A program made the translations under genes and the position numbers. Shown here piece after piece: positions 1-5,489 of a stretch of 22,545 bases of DNA. A model generated the notes under the pieces. It was not told the DNA's origin and did not search any database. It saw only the letters and a program-made list of their open reading frames with translations. This stretch comes from an uncultured Candidatus Saccharibacteria bacterium (GTDB lineage: Bacteria; Patescibacteriota; Saccharimonadia; Saccharimonadales; Saccharimonadaceae): contig CALEGA010000009.1 in NCBI GenBank assembly GCA_937876715.1, forward strand, positions 1 to 22,545, written 5' to 3'. Position 1 is the stretch's first letter; the number at the start of each line of letters is the position of its first letter.

Positions 1-376
1 GGCGATGGATTTCGTCGATAAAGAGGACGTCGCCGTCTTGGAGGTTGGTGAGGATGCTGGCGAGGTCGCCGGCGCGCTCAATGGCGGGGCCGGAGGTGAC
101 ACGAAGGTTGGCGCCGAGTTCGTGAGCAATGACGTTGGCCATGGTGGTTTTGCCGAGGCCGGGAGGGCCATATAATAATACATGGTCGAGCGTGGAGCCG
201 TCGTCGCGTTTTTTGACGGCGTCGATAGCGAGCTTGAGGTTGGTTTTGAGCCGTTCTTGACCGATGTATTCGGAAAAGCAAGTCGGTCTTAAGGATTTTT
301 CTAAGACTTGTTCTTCTTGGTCATCGTCGTTTGATTTAATATCGACGATGCGCTTAGTACTTCTTTCGATGGCCAT
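1..376 (-). CDS. ruvB: Holliday junction branch-migration helicase RuvB, N-terminal part (cut by window edge)
   Basis: RuvB is the hexameric AAA+ motor that, with RuvA, drives branch migration of Holliday junctions during recombinational repair. Only the first 125 residues are inside the window (the family is about 330-350). Visible are the N-terminal SLRP-x-x-F-x-EYIGQ segment (about 28-40), which is typical of RuvB, the Walker A motif GPPGLGKTT (70-78), a TSGPAIER segment (94-101) and the Walker B motif DVLFIDEIHR (116-125). The start ATG lies 9 nt after the stop of the PIN-domain gene, so ruvB probably shares its transcript. No clear Shine-Dalgarno sequence precedes it. The identification is secure from these motifs; what follows beyond the window edge cannot be seen. 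Confidence 0.96.
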   Translation of the reverse strand, partial: MAIERSTKRIVDIKSNDDDQEEQVLEKSLRPTCFSEYIGQERLKTNLKLAIDAVKKRDDGSTLDHVLLYGPPGLGKTTMANVIAHELGANLRVTSGPAIERAGDLASILTNLQDGDVLFIDEIHR

Positions 377-385
377 AATTATGTT

Positions 386-943
386 CTAACCACCGTATTT
401 GTTTAATGTTTTTTGGAGAATAGAGTCGTCTTGGATACGATAGATTCCATGGGTGCGGATTTCTCCGCCCATGTCATAGGCGAAGATGCTGTCGCGTTTT
501 AATAAGGCCTCTGGCATATCTTTGTAATTCGCGGTGATTAGACGCATGTCCTCGACTTGATTATATGCAAAAAGACAACCAGCGAGTTTCGAGTCGGTTA
601 GGCTCGCATGGTTAGTCTCGTTATTGTAGGCGATCATGAATTTCTTAATTGCTTCTCCGCGAAAAGCTTTGTCGAAATTTTGAATAATTTCGATGCCGAG
701 ACCGTTGAAGATCTTTTCATATTTTTCATACTGGCTTAAACTTTTCGCGCCACGTGTGAATTCTTGAAAAACTTCGGGGATAGTAACTAGGCCACACTCA
801 TTTTCCTTTAAAGTGTTCAAAAAATCTACTAGTTCATCATCATCATCCTTACTTAAATCGACCAGGAAAGTATTGTCGAGAATTATTAGCTTTTCTTTTA
901 TGGATTTCAAGTATTCTTTATCGGAAACTAGGCTCTTCAACAT
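386..943 (-). CDS. PIN-domain protein, probable toxin-type ribonuclease
   Basis: A 185-aa protein with the layout of a PIN domain, the Mg-dependent RNase fold of VapC-like toxins. Acidic residues fall where expected: Asp23 in a hydrophobic first strand (LIILDNTF), Glu57 and Glu61 in PEVFQEF, Asp117 in SLTDSKLAG, and Asn139 and Asp142 in LITANYKD near the end of the fold. The ATG chosen lies inside the end of the upstream 51-codon gene (26-nt overlap); an in-frame TTG two codons earlier is also possible. No Shine-Dalgarno is visible, so translation is probably coupled to the upstream gene. The small-gene-then-PIN overlap is the classical toxin-antitoxin arrangement. It could instead be a housekeeping PIN nuclease; toxicity is inferred, not seen. 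Confidence 0.75.
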   Translation of the reverse strand: MLKSLVSDKEYLKSIKEKLIILDNTFLVDLSKDDDDELVDFLNTLKENECGLVTIPEVFQEFTRGAKSLSQYEKYEKIFNGLGIEIIQNFDKAFRGEAIKKFMIAYNNETNHASLTDSKLAGCLFAYNQVEDMRLITANYKDMPEALLKRDSIFAYDMGGEIRTHGIYRIQDDSILQKTLNKYGG

Positions 944-1073
944 AATCAATTACCGAATCCTTAACCTCGTCCAAAAGCTTCTTAACTTCTCGAACGTTAA
1001 TCTTACCACCCTTTTTCCGATTGTTTTTATTTTTAGTTATATCTATATAGTTGAGATTGTCTGAAGTAGGCAT
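918..1073 (-). CDS. Small basic protein, candidate antitoxin of the PIN gene
   Basis: A 51-codon ORF with one of the best ribosome-binding sites in the window: AAAGGAGG (1080-1087) 6 nt before its ATG. The protein begins with a polar, Lys/Asn-rich stretch (residues 12-24, KNKNNRKKGGK) and continues with an amphipathic, probably helical segment (INVREVKKLLDEVKDSVIDYVEEP). It ends 26 nt inside the PIN gene. Size, order and overlap fit an antitoxin, with the helical part as a candidate toxin-binding segment, but I see no recognisable DNA-binding fold (no clear RHH, AbrB or HTH pattern). I do not recognise the family. It is too short for many gene callers. Confidence 0.62.
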   Translation of the reverse strand: MPTSDNLNYIDITKNKNNRKKGGKINVREVKKLLDEVKDSVIDYVEEPSFR

Positions 1074-1079
1074 TATTAT

Positions 1080-1099
1080 CCTCCTTTAACCATATTATA
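1080..1099 (-). promoter_or_regulatory. -10 box and strong SD of the candidate antitoxin-PIN-ruvB operon
   Basis: TATAAT at 1094-1099 (minus) is followed about 7 nt later by the SD AAAGGAGG, giving a predicted leader of only about 14 nt. No convincing -35 hexamer was found at normal spacing. A run of six T (1103-1108, minus) lies just upstream of the -10 and may be the tail of the preceding operon's terminator. Confidence 0.55.
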
Positions 1100-1102
1100 T
1101 CT

Positions 1103-1127
1103 AAAAAACTCTAAATGGGGAAGCCCC
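1103..1127 (-). terminator. Possible weak terminator after the DUF916-like gene
   Basis: On the minus strand GGGG-CTT-CCCC (1117-1127) is followed after 8 nt by six T (1103-1108). The stem is only 4 bp with a 3-nt loop, and the T-run is displaced, so termination may be inefficient and some surface-operon transcripts may run into the PIN operon. Confidence 0.3.
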
Positions 1128-1177
1128 GTCGACATGGCCGCATCTACCGACATAGCAGGACTTCGCGGAGGTCGTCA

Positions 1178-2098
1178 TTATCTGTTGGATTTGCGGCTTT
1201 TACCCCAGAAGATTTTGAAGATGAGGAGGAAGAGGGCGAGGACGATGATGAAGAGGAGCCAGAGGGGGCAGATGATGACGTATTTATCGACGTTAGAGTT
1301 TACGCCCTCGTATTCGACGTTATAGATGACGTGGAAGATGCCGATGGAGGGGGTGTTTTCCCAAGTAACGGAAGAATAGAGATTTTTTTCTGGCATCACC
1401 CAGGTTTCTTTGGGTTCTTCTTCGTTAGTGAAAACTTCTTCGCCAGAGAATAGCGGGTAAATCTGCATAGTTTGGGTAGCCTTGGAATGGACATTGCCCT
1501 CATTATGGATGTTCACGCTACCAGTAATCTTGCCGGAAAAGAGAAAACTGGGAACATTGACGTCGGTGAGTGTACCCTTACGAACTGTCTCTCCAGCAAT
1601 GTCGGCGTAGAGAAGATGGGCGGTTTCGTAAACCTCGCGGAGATCGACGTTGGAATTATTTACTCGGTATTCGCCAGATGATACGACGATAGAAGCATAT
1701 TGCCCACCGGCGGGGGCGTTTTCTGGCACATTTATCACGAAACGCGCGCTTATATGCTCGTTGGGAGCAATAACGCCAGAATTTTGTGGCAGTTCAATCC
1801 AATCAACAATACGCGTATAATCGCCGTTAGCTGCAAGAGAAGGTTTGTCCTGATCGTTAACCGTGAATGGCTCTACTCTGAGTTCGTAGTAAAAATCGTA
1901 AAGATTGTCTCCTGGGTTAACGATTTCGAAATTGCCAACGTAGGTCTCACCTGGAGTGAGGGAAATCATTTGGTACATTGGCGAAACGGAAAAACTACTG
2001 GCAGCAGATACAGGTACGCTAGTCGAGATAATGGTTGCGCCAATAGCGACCAGTCCAAGTATAATGTCTTTGATGGTGGTTTTGAGTTTGCTTTTCAT
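1178..2098 (-). CDS. DUF916-like membrane-anchored surface protein (WxLIP-like)
   Basis: A 306-aa exported protein. It has a signal peptide (residues 1-32, ending VSA-A), two Ig-like beta domains, then a C-terminal membrane helix (about 278-298) and a short basic tail ending KSRKSNR. The first domain shows the pattern of DUF916/WxL-interacting proteins: FSVSP near the mature N-terminus, LTPGE, an N-x-x-D strand, a DWIELP segment, and a VPENAPAGGQYASIVVS strand near residues 132-148. In Gram-positive bacteria such proteins bridge peptidoglycan and WxL surface proteins. The start is preceded by AAAGGA. It lies 23 nt after the stop of the single-pass membrane protein and is probably the last gene of the surface operon. 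Family assignment is by motif only. Confidence 0.6.
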   Translation of the reverse strand: MKSKLKTTIKDIILGLVAIGATIISTSVPVSAASSFSVSPMYQMISLTPGETYVGNFEIVNPGDNLYDFYYELRVEPFTVNDQDKPSLAANGDYTRIVDWIELPQNSGVIAPNEHISARFVINVPENAPAGGQYASIVVSSGEYRVNNSNVDLREVYETAHLLYADIAGETVRKGTLTDVNVPSFLFSGKITGSVNIHNEGNVHSKATQTMQIYPLFSGEEVFTNEEEPKETWVMPEKNLYSSVTWENTPSIGIFHVIYNVEYEGVNSNVDKYVIICPLWLLFIIVLALFLLIFKIFWGKSRKSNR

Positions 2099-2121
2099 AT
2101 CATTCCTTTTATTTGTGATTG

Positions 2122-2772
2122 TTAGCTGCCGATTGAACTTTTACAGGTGAAACCTTGTGCTTCGTAATTTTTACGATACTCTTTAAGTGTGCTGGGATAT
2201 TGATTGGTGTCTTGGAGTTTATTGATGAGGAAGTATCCATACATCGTATCTTTTTTGAGTTCTTCTGAGCTATATAAACTTAAAGTTAGGTCGCTATCGA
2301 CGCGAGTGAATTTGTTGTCAAATTCCTCATAGGAGAGACCCGAGTCGGCAAAATTTTCCGCAAGTTGAACGTGTGTAATAGCTTCGGCTTCTCCGGCTTC
2401 CTTGTTTGAGGCTAGATGCATAGTGTATCTGAAGTTTATGGAGCTGAGTTGATCTAAACCGTAGAAAATCATAGTGACTTTTGTGTCAGATTCGGCTGGA
2501 GAGATGCGGTTGGTTTTTTCGTAGGTGAGGTTTGCGATATTACATTCGAGCGATTCGTTTTTGATATTTTCAGGAAAACGTCCAGTAGTAGTAGTTTTGC
2601 CGCGAAGAAACCAAATAATAACGGCGACGATGATGGCGAGGACCAATAAAATAATAACGAGTTTAAGAGCTTTATGTTTTTTCTTGTTTTCTGACTTGCC
2701 TTTTTGCTCGGCTTGCTTCTTTCTCTTGCCTTTGCCATAATTCGCAGGCTTAAAATACAGTTTTTCTTCCAA
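2122..2772 (-). CDS. Single-pass membrane protein of unknown function in the surface operon
   Basis: I do not recognise this protein. With the preferred TTG start it has 216 residues: a short cytoplasmic N-terminus that is strongly basic (about residues 8-35, many Lys), one hydrophobic helix (about 37-57, LVIILLVLAIIVAVIIWF) and an extracellular domain of about 155 residues containing two Cys (NESLECNIANL and GFTCKSS near the end), which may form a disulfide. The start is chosen because AGGAGG (2778-2783) lies 5 nt before TTG at 2772; a longer GTG-started form from 2832 would lack an SD and would place the AGGAGG inside the coding region. It sits between the secreted surface protein and the DUF916-like gene, so it may help assemble or anchor that protein. 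Confidence 0.7.
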   Translation of the reverse strand: MEEKLYFKPANYGKGKRKKQAEQKGKSENKKKHKALKLVIILLVLAIIVAVIIWFLRGKTTTTGRFPENIKNESLECNIANLTYEKTNRISPAESDTKVTMIFYGLDQLSSINFRYTMHLASNKEAGEAEAITHVQLAENFADSGLSYEEFDNKFTRVDSDLTLSLYSSEELKKDTMYGYFLINKLQDTNQYPSTLKEYRKNYEAQGFTCKSSIGS

Positions 2773-2783
2773 AAACACCTCCT
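2770..2783 (-). promoter_or_regulatory. SD that fixes a TTG start
   Basis: AGGAGG at 2778-2783 (minus) is followed by 5 nt and TTG. No ATG or GTG is better placed, so this site decides the start of the membrane-protein gene. Confidence 0.7.
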
Positions 2784-2846
2784 GTCTTCTCCACCCTAAT
2801 TGTTTTGATAAATCTCTGCTTAGGGTTCTCACGAGTAGAACGCTAA

Positions 2847-2890
2847 GGAGAAACTTATGGAGTTTCCTCCCCCACCAGGAGGGAGGAAAC
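2847..2890 (-). promoter_or_regulatory. Intergenic hairpin pair with a shared arm in the surface operon
   Basis: The 10-nt arms 2862-2871 and 2881-2890 are perfectly complementary (GTTTCCTCCC and GGGAGGAAAC on the plus strand; 9-nt loop). The arm 2862-2870 can instead pair with 2847-2854 (GGAGAAAC, one bulge, 7-nt loop). No T-run follows, so this is not a simple terminator; an RNA-stability or processing element, or an attenuator-like switch between the abundant first gene and the downstream genes, is possible. Confidence 0.55.
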
Positions 2891-2896
2891 GGTGCG

Positions 2897-2916
2897 ATTT
2901 AGCTTTTAGGCTAAAT
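2897..2916 (-). promoter_or_regulatory. Hairpin abutting the stop codon of the surface-protein gene
   Basis: ATTTAGC (2897-2903) and GCTAAAT (2910-2916) form a 7-bp stem with a 6-nt loop starting within the TAA stop of the surface-protein gene. No T-run follows on the minus strand. It probably protects the 3' end of the message or helps define differential expression. Confidence 0.5.
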
Positions 2917-3722
2917 TAACCTTGGTTGCCGCTGTGATCGTTGACGCCTTGGAAGAGGGTGTAAATGACTTTACCTTTGTAGAGACCAGCCTTTTGACCG
3001 GAGCTAACACCGAGACCATAGGTCATAGTGATAGTATCGCCGTTGTCAACATCGGCAGAGGTGGCCTTGTAGGCGATTTCACCACCGCCTTGGGTACTGT
3101 TGGCGAAGCGGGTGGAAGCGTAGCTAGTTGTCGCGCCAGAAGTACCGACGTTAACCGACACGATGCCGTAACCAGTTGTTGAAGCGTTGAAGGTGGTGTT
3201 AGCTTCGATTTTTTCACCATTGGTTTCTTCTGTGCCGGAGGTTGTGTTCCATTCAAGGAGATCTTCGGTTTCAGCATTCAAAGTGTAACCCTTGGAAGAG
3301 TTGCAGAAAATCGTGAGAGCGGTGGTTGCCATATCGTCGCGGGTAGTACCAGCGTAAACAGTGTAAGCGAACGTGTCAGTTGAGATATTGGCATCGCCTG
3401 AGCCATAAGTACCGGTAGATTTGTCCGGAGTGCGACCAAGACCGTTGGAGTTTGTATTTGTTGGAGCGGCAGGATCCCAAACGCCGGCAGCGTCATCCAT
3501 AGTAGAAACAGATGCGCCAGCGGTATGAGCGATACCTTTAGTGACTGTGCCGTCAACAACATTACCGAAAGCACAGGCGGGATTGATCGTGATGTTTAAT
3601 TCGTCATTGTGCTCGTCGCTAGTGAAGCCGTTGATCGTGCTAGCAGCGAAAGTTGCGAGCGGAGCGAGAGCAACAGCTAAGGAAGCTACGACGCCAGCGC
3701 CAGCAATAAGTTTTTTTGACAT
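2916..3722 (-). CDS. Secreted Ser/Thr/Gly-rich surface protein (WxL/camelysin-like)
   Basis: A 268-aa protein with a clear signal peptide (KK followed by a hydrophobic core, cleavage near residue 26 at ATFA-A). The mature part is rich in Thr, Ser, Gly, Asn and Ala, low in Lys/Arg, and predicted to be all beta. It has two Cys (NPACAFG and TIFCNSS) that could form a disulfide. The C-terminus, YGLGVSSGQKAGLYKGKVIYTL, resembles the closing strands of WxL or camelysin-type domains (AGxYxGxVxxTL), but the Trp of WxL is replaced by Tyr. There is no LPXTG motif or C-terminal membrane helix, so it is released or bound non-covalently. Base composition is smoother than neighbours, as expected of a highly expressed gene. 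First gene of the operon, with a regulated-looking RBS. Confidence 0.72.
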   Translation of the reverse strand: MSKKLIAGAGVVASLAVALAPLATFAASTINGFTSDEHNDELNITINPACAFGNVVDGTVTKGIAHTAGASVSTMDDAAGVWDPAAPTNTNSNGLGRTPDKSTGTYGSGDANISTDTFAYTVYAGTTRDDMATTALTIFCNSSKGYTLNAETEDLLEWNTTSGTEETNGEKIEANTTFNASTTGYGIVSVNVGTSGATTSYASTRFANSTQGGGEIAYKATSADVDNGDTITMTYGLGVSSGQKAGLYKGKVIYTLFQGVNDHSGNQG

Positions 3723-3727
3723 ATTTT

Positions 3728-3761
3728 TAGTGTCCTTTTTTATTATCTCTTGAGGACACTA
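3728..3761 (-). promoter_or_regulatory. 5'UTR hairpin masking the SD of the surface-protein gene
   Basis: Nine-nucleotide arms TAGTGTCCT (3728-3736) and AGGACACTA (3753-3761) are perfect inverted repeats with a 16-nt loop. On the minus-strand mRNA the 3' arm includes the GGA of the SD (AAAAGGA, 3733-3739), 10 nt before the ATG. The predicted transcription start near 3770 places both arms in the message, so the stem can hide the ribosome site. Confidence 0.65.
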
Positions 3762-3776
3762 AGTCTTCCATAAGTT

Positions 3777-3785
3777 ATTATAACA
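3777..3785 (-). promoter_or_regulatory. Extended -10 promoter of the surface operon
   Basis: TGTTATAAT on the minus strand (TATAAT 3777-3782) is an exact extended -10. No good -35 is seen. The start would be near 3770, giving a 48-nt leader with the SD-masking hairpin. Confidence 0.7.
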
Positions 3786-3861
3786 TAGTTTTTCTAATAG
3801 ATATGGCTATTATTACAGGCTTTTTACGTCTGTTATTCTATACTTTTTAGCATAAAGGGTA

Positions 3862-3889
3862 TTGACATTGGGAACCTTAAGCGTATAAT
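3862..3889 (+). promoter_or_regulatory. Consensus sigma70-type promoter of the candidate small RNA
   Basis: TTGACA (3862-3867) and TATAAT (3884-3889) with a 16-bp spacer: both hexamers match consensus exactly, one of only two TTGACA/TATAAT pairs in the window. Transcription should begin near 3896. No plus-strand ORF longer than 6 codons follows before the terminator. Confidence 0.8.
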
Positions 3890-3895
3890 AAAAAA

Positions 3896-4055
3896 CACAA
3901 AGGTCAATAAATCATACCTTTTGTTGTATGTTAATTGACCAATTTTAAACTTATGACATAGTTTATCCAGTTGAGGCGCTTAATCTTCCGAATATCGGTT
4001 AATTTTCCAAAATACCGCCGATAAAAAGTTCCCCGAGACGTCGGGGAGCTTTTTA
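3896..4055 (+). ncRNA. Candidate small RNA of about 160 nt, family unknown
   Basis: Bounded by a consensus promoter and a strong intrinsic terminator, with no ORF. Foldable parts: GGTCAAT (3902-3908) with ATTGACC (3934-3940), enclosing CATAC (3913-3917) with GTATG (3926-3930); TATCGG (3993-3998) with CCGATA (4018-4023); and the terminator stem. An alternative stem pairs ACAAAGGT (3897-3904) with ACCTTTTGT (3916-3924, one bulged T), excluding the first one. The region 3941-3992 appears single-stranded. I do not recognise tmRNA, SRP RNA, RNase P RNA, 6S RNA or a known riboswitch. It lies between divergent promoters of the surface operon and the end of the RNA methyltransferase gene. Expression has not been shown. 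Confidence 0.6.
4023..4055. terminator. Bidirectional intrinsic terminator
   Basis: TCCCCGA (4030-4036), loop GACG, TCGGGGA (4041-4047), with an A-run at 4023-4027 and a T-run at 4050-4054. It can end the candidate small RNA on the plus strand and the RNA methyltransferase mRNA on the minus strand, whose stop codon is 9 nt away. Confidence 0.85.
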
Positions 4056-4063
4056 TTAAGTTT

Positions 4064-5239
4064 TTAGTTTTTCGTGAGGATGATGAGGTTTTCGATGTGG
4101 GGAGTTTTAGGGAAGAAGTTGAACGGAGCGATGCGGTCGATTTTGTATTTTTTGGTTTCGGTGAGGAGTTTGACGTCGCGGGCTTGAGTGGCGGGGTTGC
4201 AGGAGAGGTAGATGAGTGTTTTTGGAGTCTTTTCGAGGAGTTTTTCGATTAACTTTTTGTCGCAGCCGGCACGAGGCGGGTCGAGAATGACGGCTTCTTC
4301 AGGCTCGATATATTCGAGAGCGTCTTCGGATTTTGCCAGAACTGGTTTGGCGGTCGTGTCTTTGCAGTTGTTTTTTAGTTCTTCGAAAGCGGCGCCGTTA
4401 ACTTCGACCAGAGTGAGGTCTTTATCGCCCGCGACGGAGAGACCGATAGTGCCGACACCAGCGTAGAGGTCGAGAACTTTTTTAGTCGAGATGTGTTTGG
4501 CGATTTCTTTTAAAGCGAGTTCATAGACGGGGAGGTTGATTTGGAAGAAGCCGTTAGGGGAGTAGGAGTAAGTTTTGTCAAGGATTTGGTCTTTGAGGTT
4601 TTTAAAAACGGGGTGGGGTTTCTTGTTTTCGAAAAGACCGCCAGAGACTTCGCCTTGTTGATTGGCGCGGAGGAGGAGAGATTGGTATTTGCGGGCTTCG
4701 TCGTGATTGTCGTTTAGTCCGTCGATGGTTGCCTGGGCTTTTTGGAAGATTTCTGGTTTTTCGATCGAAGATTTTTCGACGGAGAATTTGCCGTGAGTGC
4801 CACGACCGTGGAAAGCGAGTTGGATTTTTTCGAGGTCGTGGTTCCAGTAGAGGGCGTATTCCATCTTGTTGCGGTAAAACCATTCCTTGCCGTCGGTTTT
4901 AACGGGTTCGATTTCGATGTTTTTGAGGTCGATGTGTTCTTGAGTTAAAGATTCTTTGACGAGGTTTTGCTTTTGTTCGAGTTCATAGGCAAAGTCCATA
5001 ATTTGCCAAGGCGAGGTCGAGAGGTAGCAGGGGTCTTTCGGTTCAACACGGTGATTGGACGGGTGTTCGATTTTAGTGGCGACAGCTTCGAGGAAGTGGG
5101 ATTTTTGCTTTGTGACCGTGAATTCCGTGACGATTTCTTCGGGGAGGGCGTTCCAGAAAAAGATTTTCTTGCCGTTTTTTAGCGTGCCGAGGGTTTGCCC
5201 GCCGATGATGAATTTTTCTACTTTGATTTTTTCTTGCAT
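4064..5239 (-). CDS. 23S rRNA/tRNA m5U methyltransferase, RlmD/RumA/TrmA family
   Basis: A 391-aa SAM-dependent RNA uracil-C5 methyltransferase. An N-terminal TRAM-like beta domain (about 1-58) is followed by a linker and a Rossmann catalytic domain: SAM motif DLYAGVGTIGLS (257-268), DPPRAGC (320-326), LSCNPATQARD with the nucleophile Cys347, and the PHIEN segment with the catalytic base Glu383. In RlmD and RlmCD-type enzymes a CGGC-containing iron-sulfur cluster site follows the TRAM domain; here that region (about 70-92) keeps only Cys71 and reads SPWQ in place of CGGC, so the cluster is probably absent. Whether it acts on 23S rRNA or tRNA cannot be told. The start lies 7 nt after an extended -10 box, implying a leaderless mRNA. 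Confidence 0.9.
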   Translation of the reverse strand: MQEKIKVEKFIIGGQTLGTLKNGKKIFFWNALPEEIVTEFTVTKQKSHFLEAVATKIEHPSNHRVEPKDPCYLSTSPWQIMDFAYELEQKQNLVKESLTQEHIDLKNIEIEPVKTDGKEWFYRNKMEYALYWNHDLEKIQLAFHGRGTHGKFSVEKSSIEKPEIFQKAQATIDGLNDNHDEARKYQSLLLRANQQGEVSGGLFENKKPHPVFKNLKDQILDKTYSYSPNGFFQINLPVYELALKEIAKHISTKKVLDLYAGVGTIGLSVAGDKDLTLVEVNGAAFEELKNNCKDTTAKPVLAKSEDALEYIEPEEAVILDPPRAGCDKKLIEKLLEKTPKTLIYLSCNPATQARDVKLLTETKKYKIDRIAPFNFFPKTPHIENLIILTKN

Positions 5240-5246
5240 TTGCCAT

Positions 5247-5255
5247 ATTATAACA
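5247..5255 (-). promoter_or_regulatory. Extended -10 for leaderless RNA methyltransferase mRNA
   Basis: TGTTATAAT on the minus strand (TATAAT 5247-5252) ends 7 nt before the ATG at 5239, so transcription should begin at or next to the start codon. Confidence 0.7.
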
Positions 5256-5273
5256 TAATTTCAAGGTAAAGTA

Positions 5274-5282
5274 TGGTATAAT
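5274..5282 (+). promoter_or_regulatory. Extended -10 promoter of the tRNA-Pro/tRNA-Arg unit
   Basis: TGGTATAAT with TATAAT at 5277-5282. Its start would be near 5289, only a few nt before the mature tRNA 5' end. It stands back to back with the methyltransferase promoter. Confidence 0.7.
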
Positions 5283-5291
5283 AGAGAGGCT

Positions 5292-5366
5292 CGGGGATTA
5301 GCGCAGTGGTAGCGCGCACGCCTGGGGGGCGTGAGGTCGCCAGTTCGATCCTGGTATCCCCGACCA
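5292..5366 (+). tRNA. tRNA-Pro(GGG)
   Basis: Complete cloverleaf: acceptor CGGGGAT/ATCCCCG, D stem GCGC/GCGC, anticodon stem CACGC/GCGTG around loop CTGGGGG (anticodon GGG), T arm GCCAG-TTCGATC-CTGGT, discriminator A and encoded CCA. It is followed after 25 nt by tRNA-Arg(UCU), probably on the same transcript. Confidence 0.95.
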
Positions 5367-5391
5367 CCTTGGTTGTCAATTTTGACGCGTT

Positions 5392-5466
5392 GGGGTCGTC
5401 GTTCAACGGATAGGACATATCCCCTCTAAGGATACAATGGCGGTTCGATTCTGCCCGACCCTACCA
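5392..5466 (+). tRNA. tRNA-Arg(TCT) with unusual C33
   Basis: Acceptor GGGGTCG/CGACCCT (first pair G-U), D stem GTTC/GGAC, anticodon stem TATCC/GGATA, T arm GGCGG-TTCGATT-CTGCC, discriminator A and encoded CCA. The 7-nt anticodon loop is CCTCTAA: anticodon TCT at 5425-5427, with C (5424) at position 33, where U is almost universal. It should decode AGA/AGG. Confidence 0.88.
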
Positions 5467-5467
5467 A

Positions 5468-5489
5468 AACCTCTTTGGAGGTTATTTTT
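5468..5489 (+). terminator. Terminator of the tRNA-Pro/tRNA-Arg unit
   Basis: AACCTC (5468-5473), loop TTTG, GAGGTT (5478-5483), then ATTTTT. It starts directly after the tRNA-Arg CCA end and runs up to the murI stop codon on the other strand. Confidence 0.75.

Noticed and set aside
2773..2832. GTG start 20 codons upstream of the membrane-protein gene
   Set aside because: It has no SD, whereas AGGAGG precedes the TTG by 5 nt.
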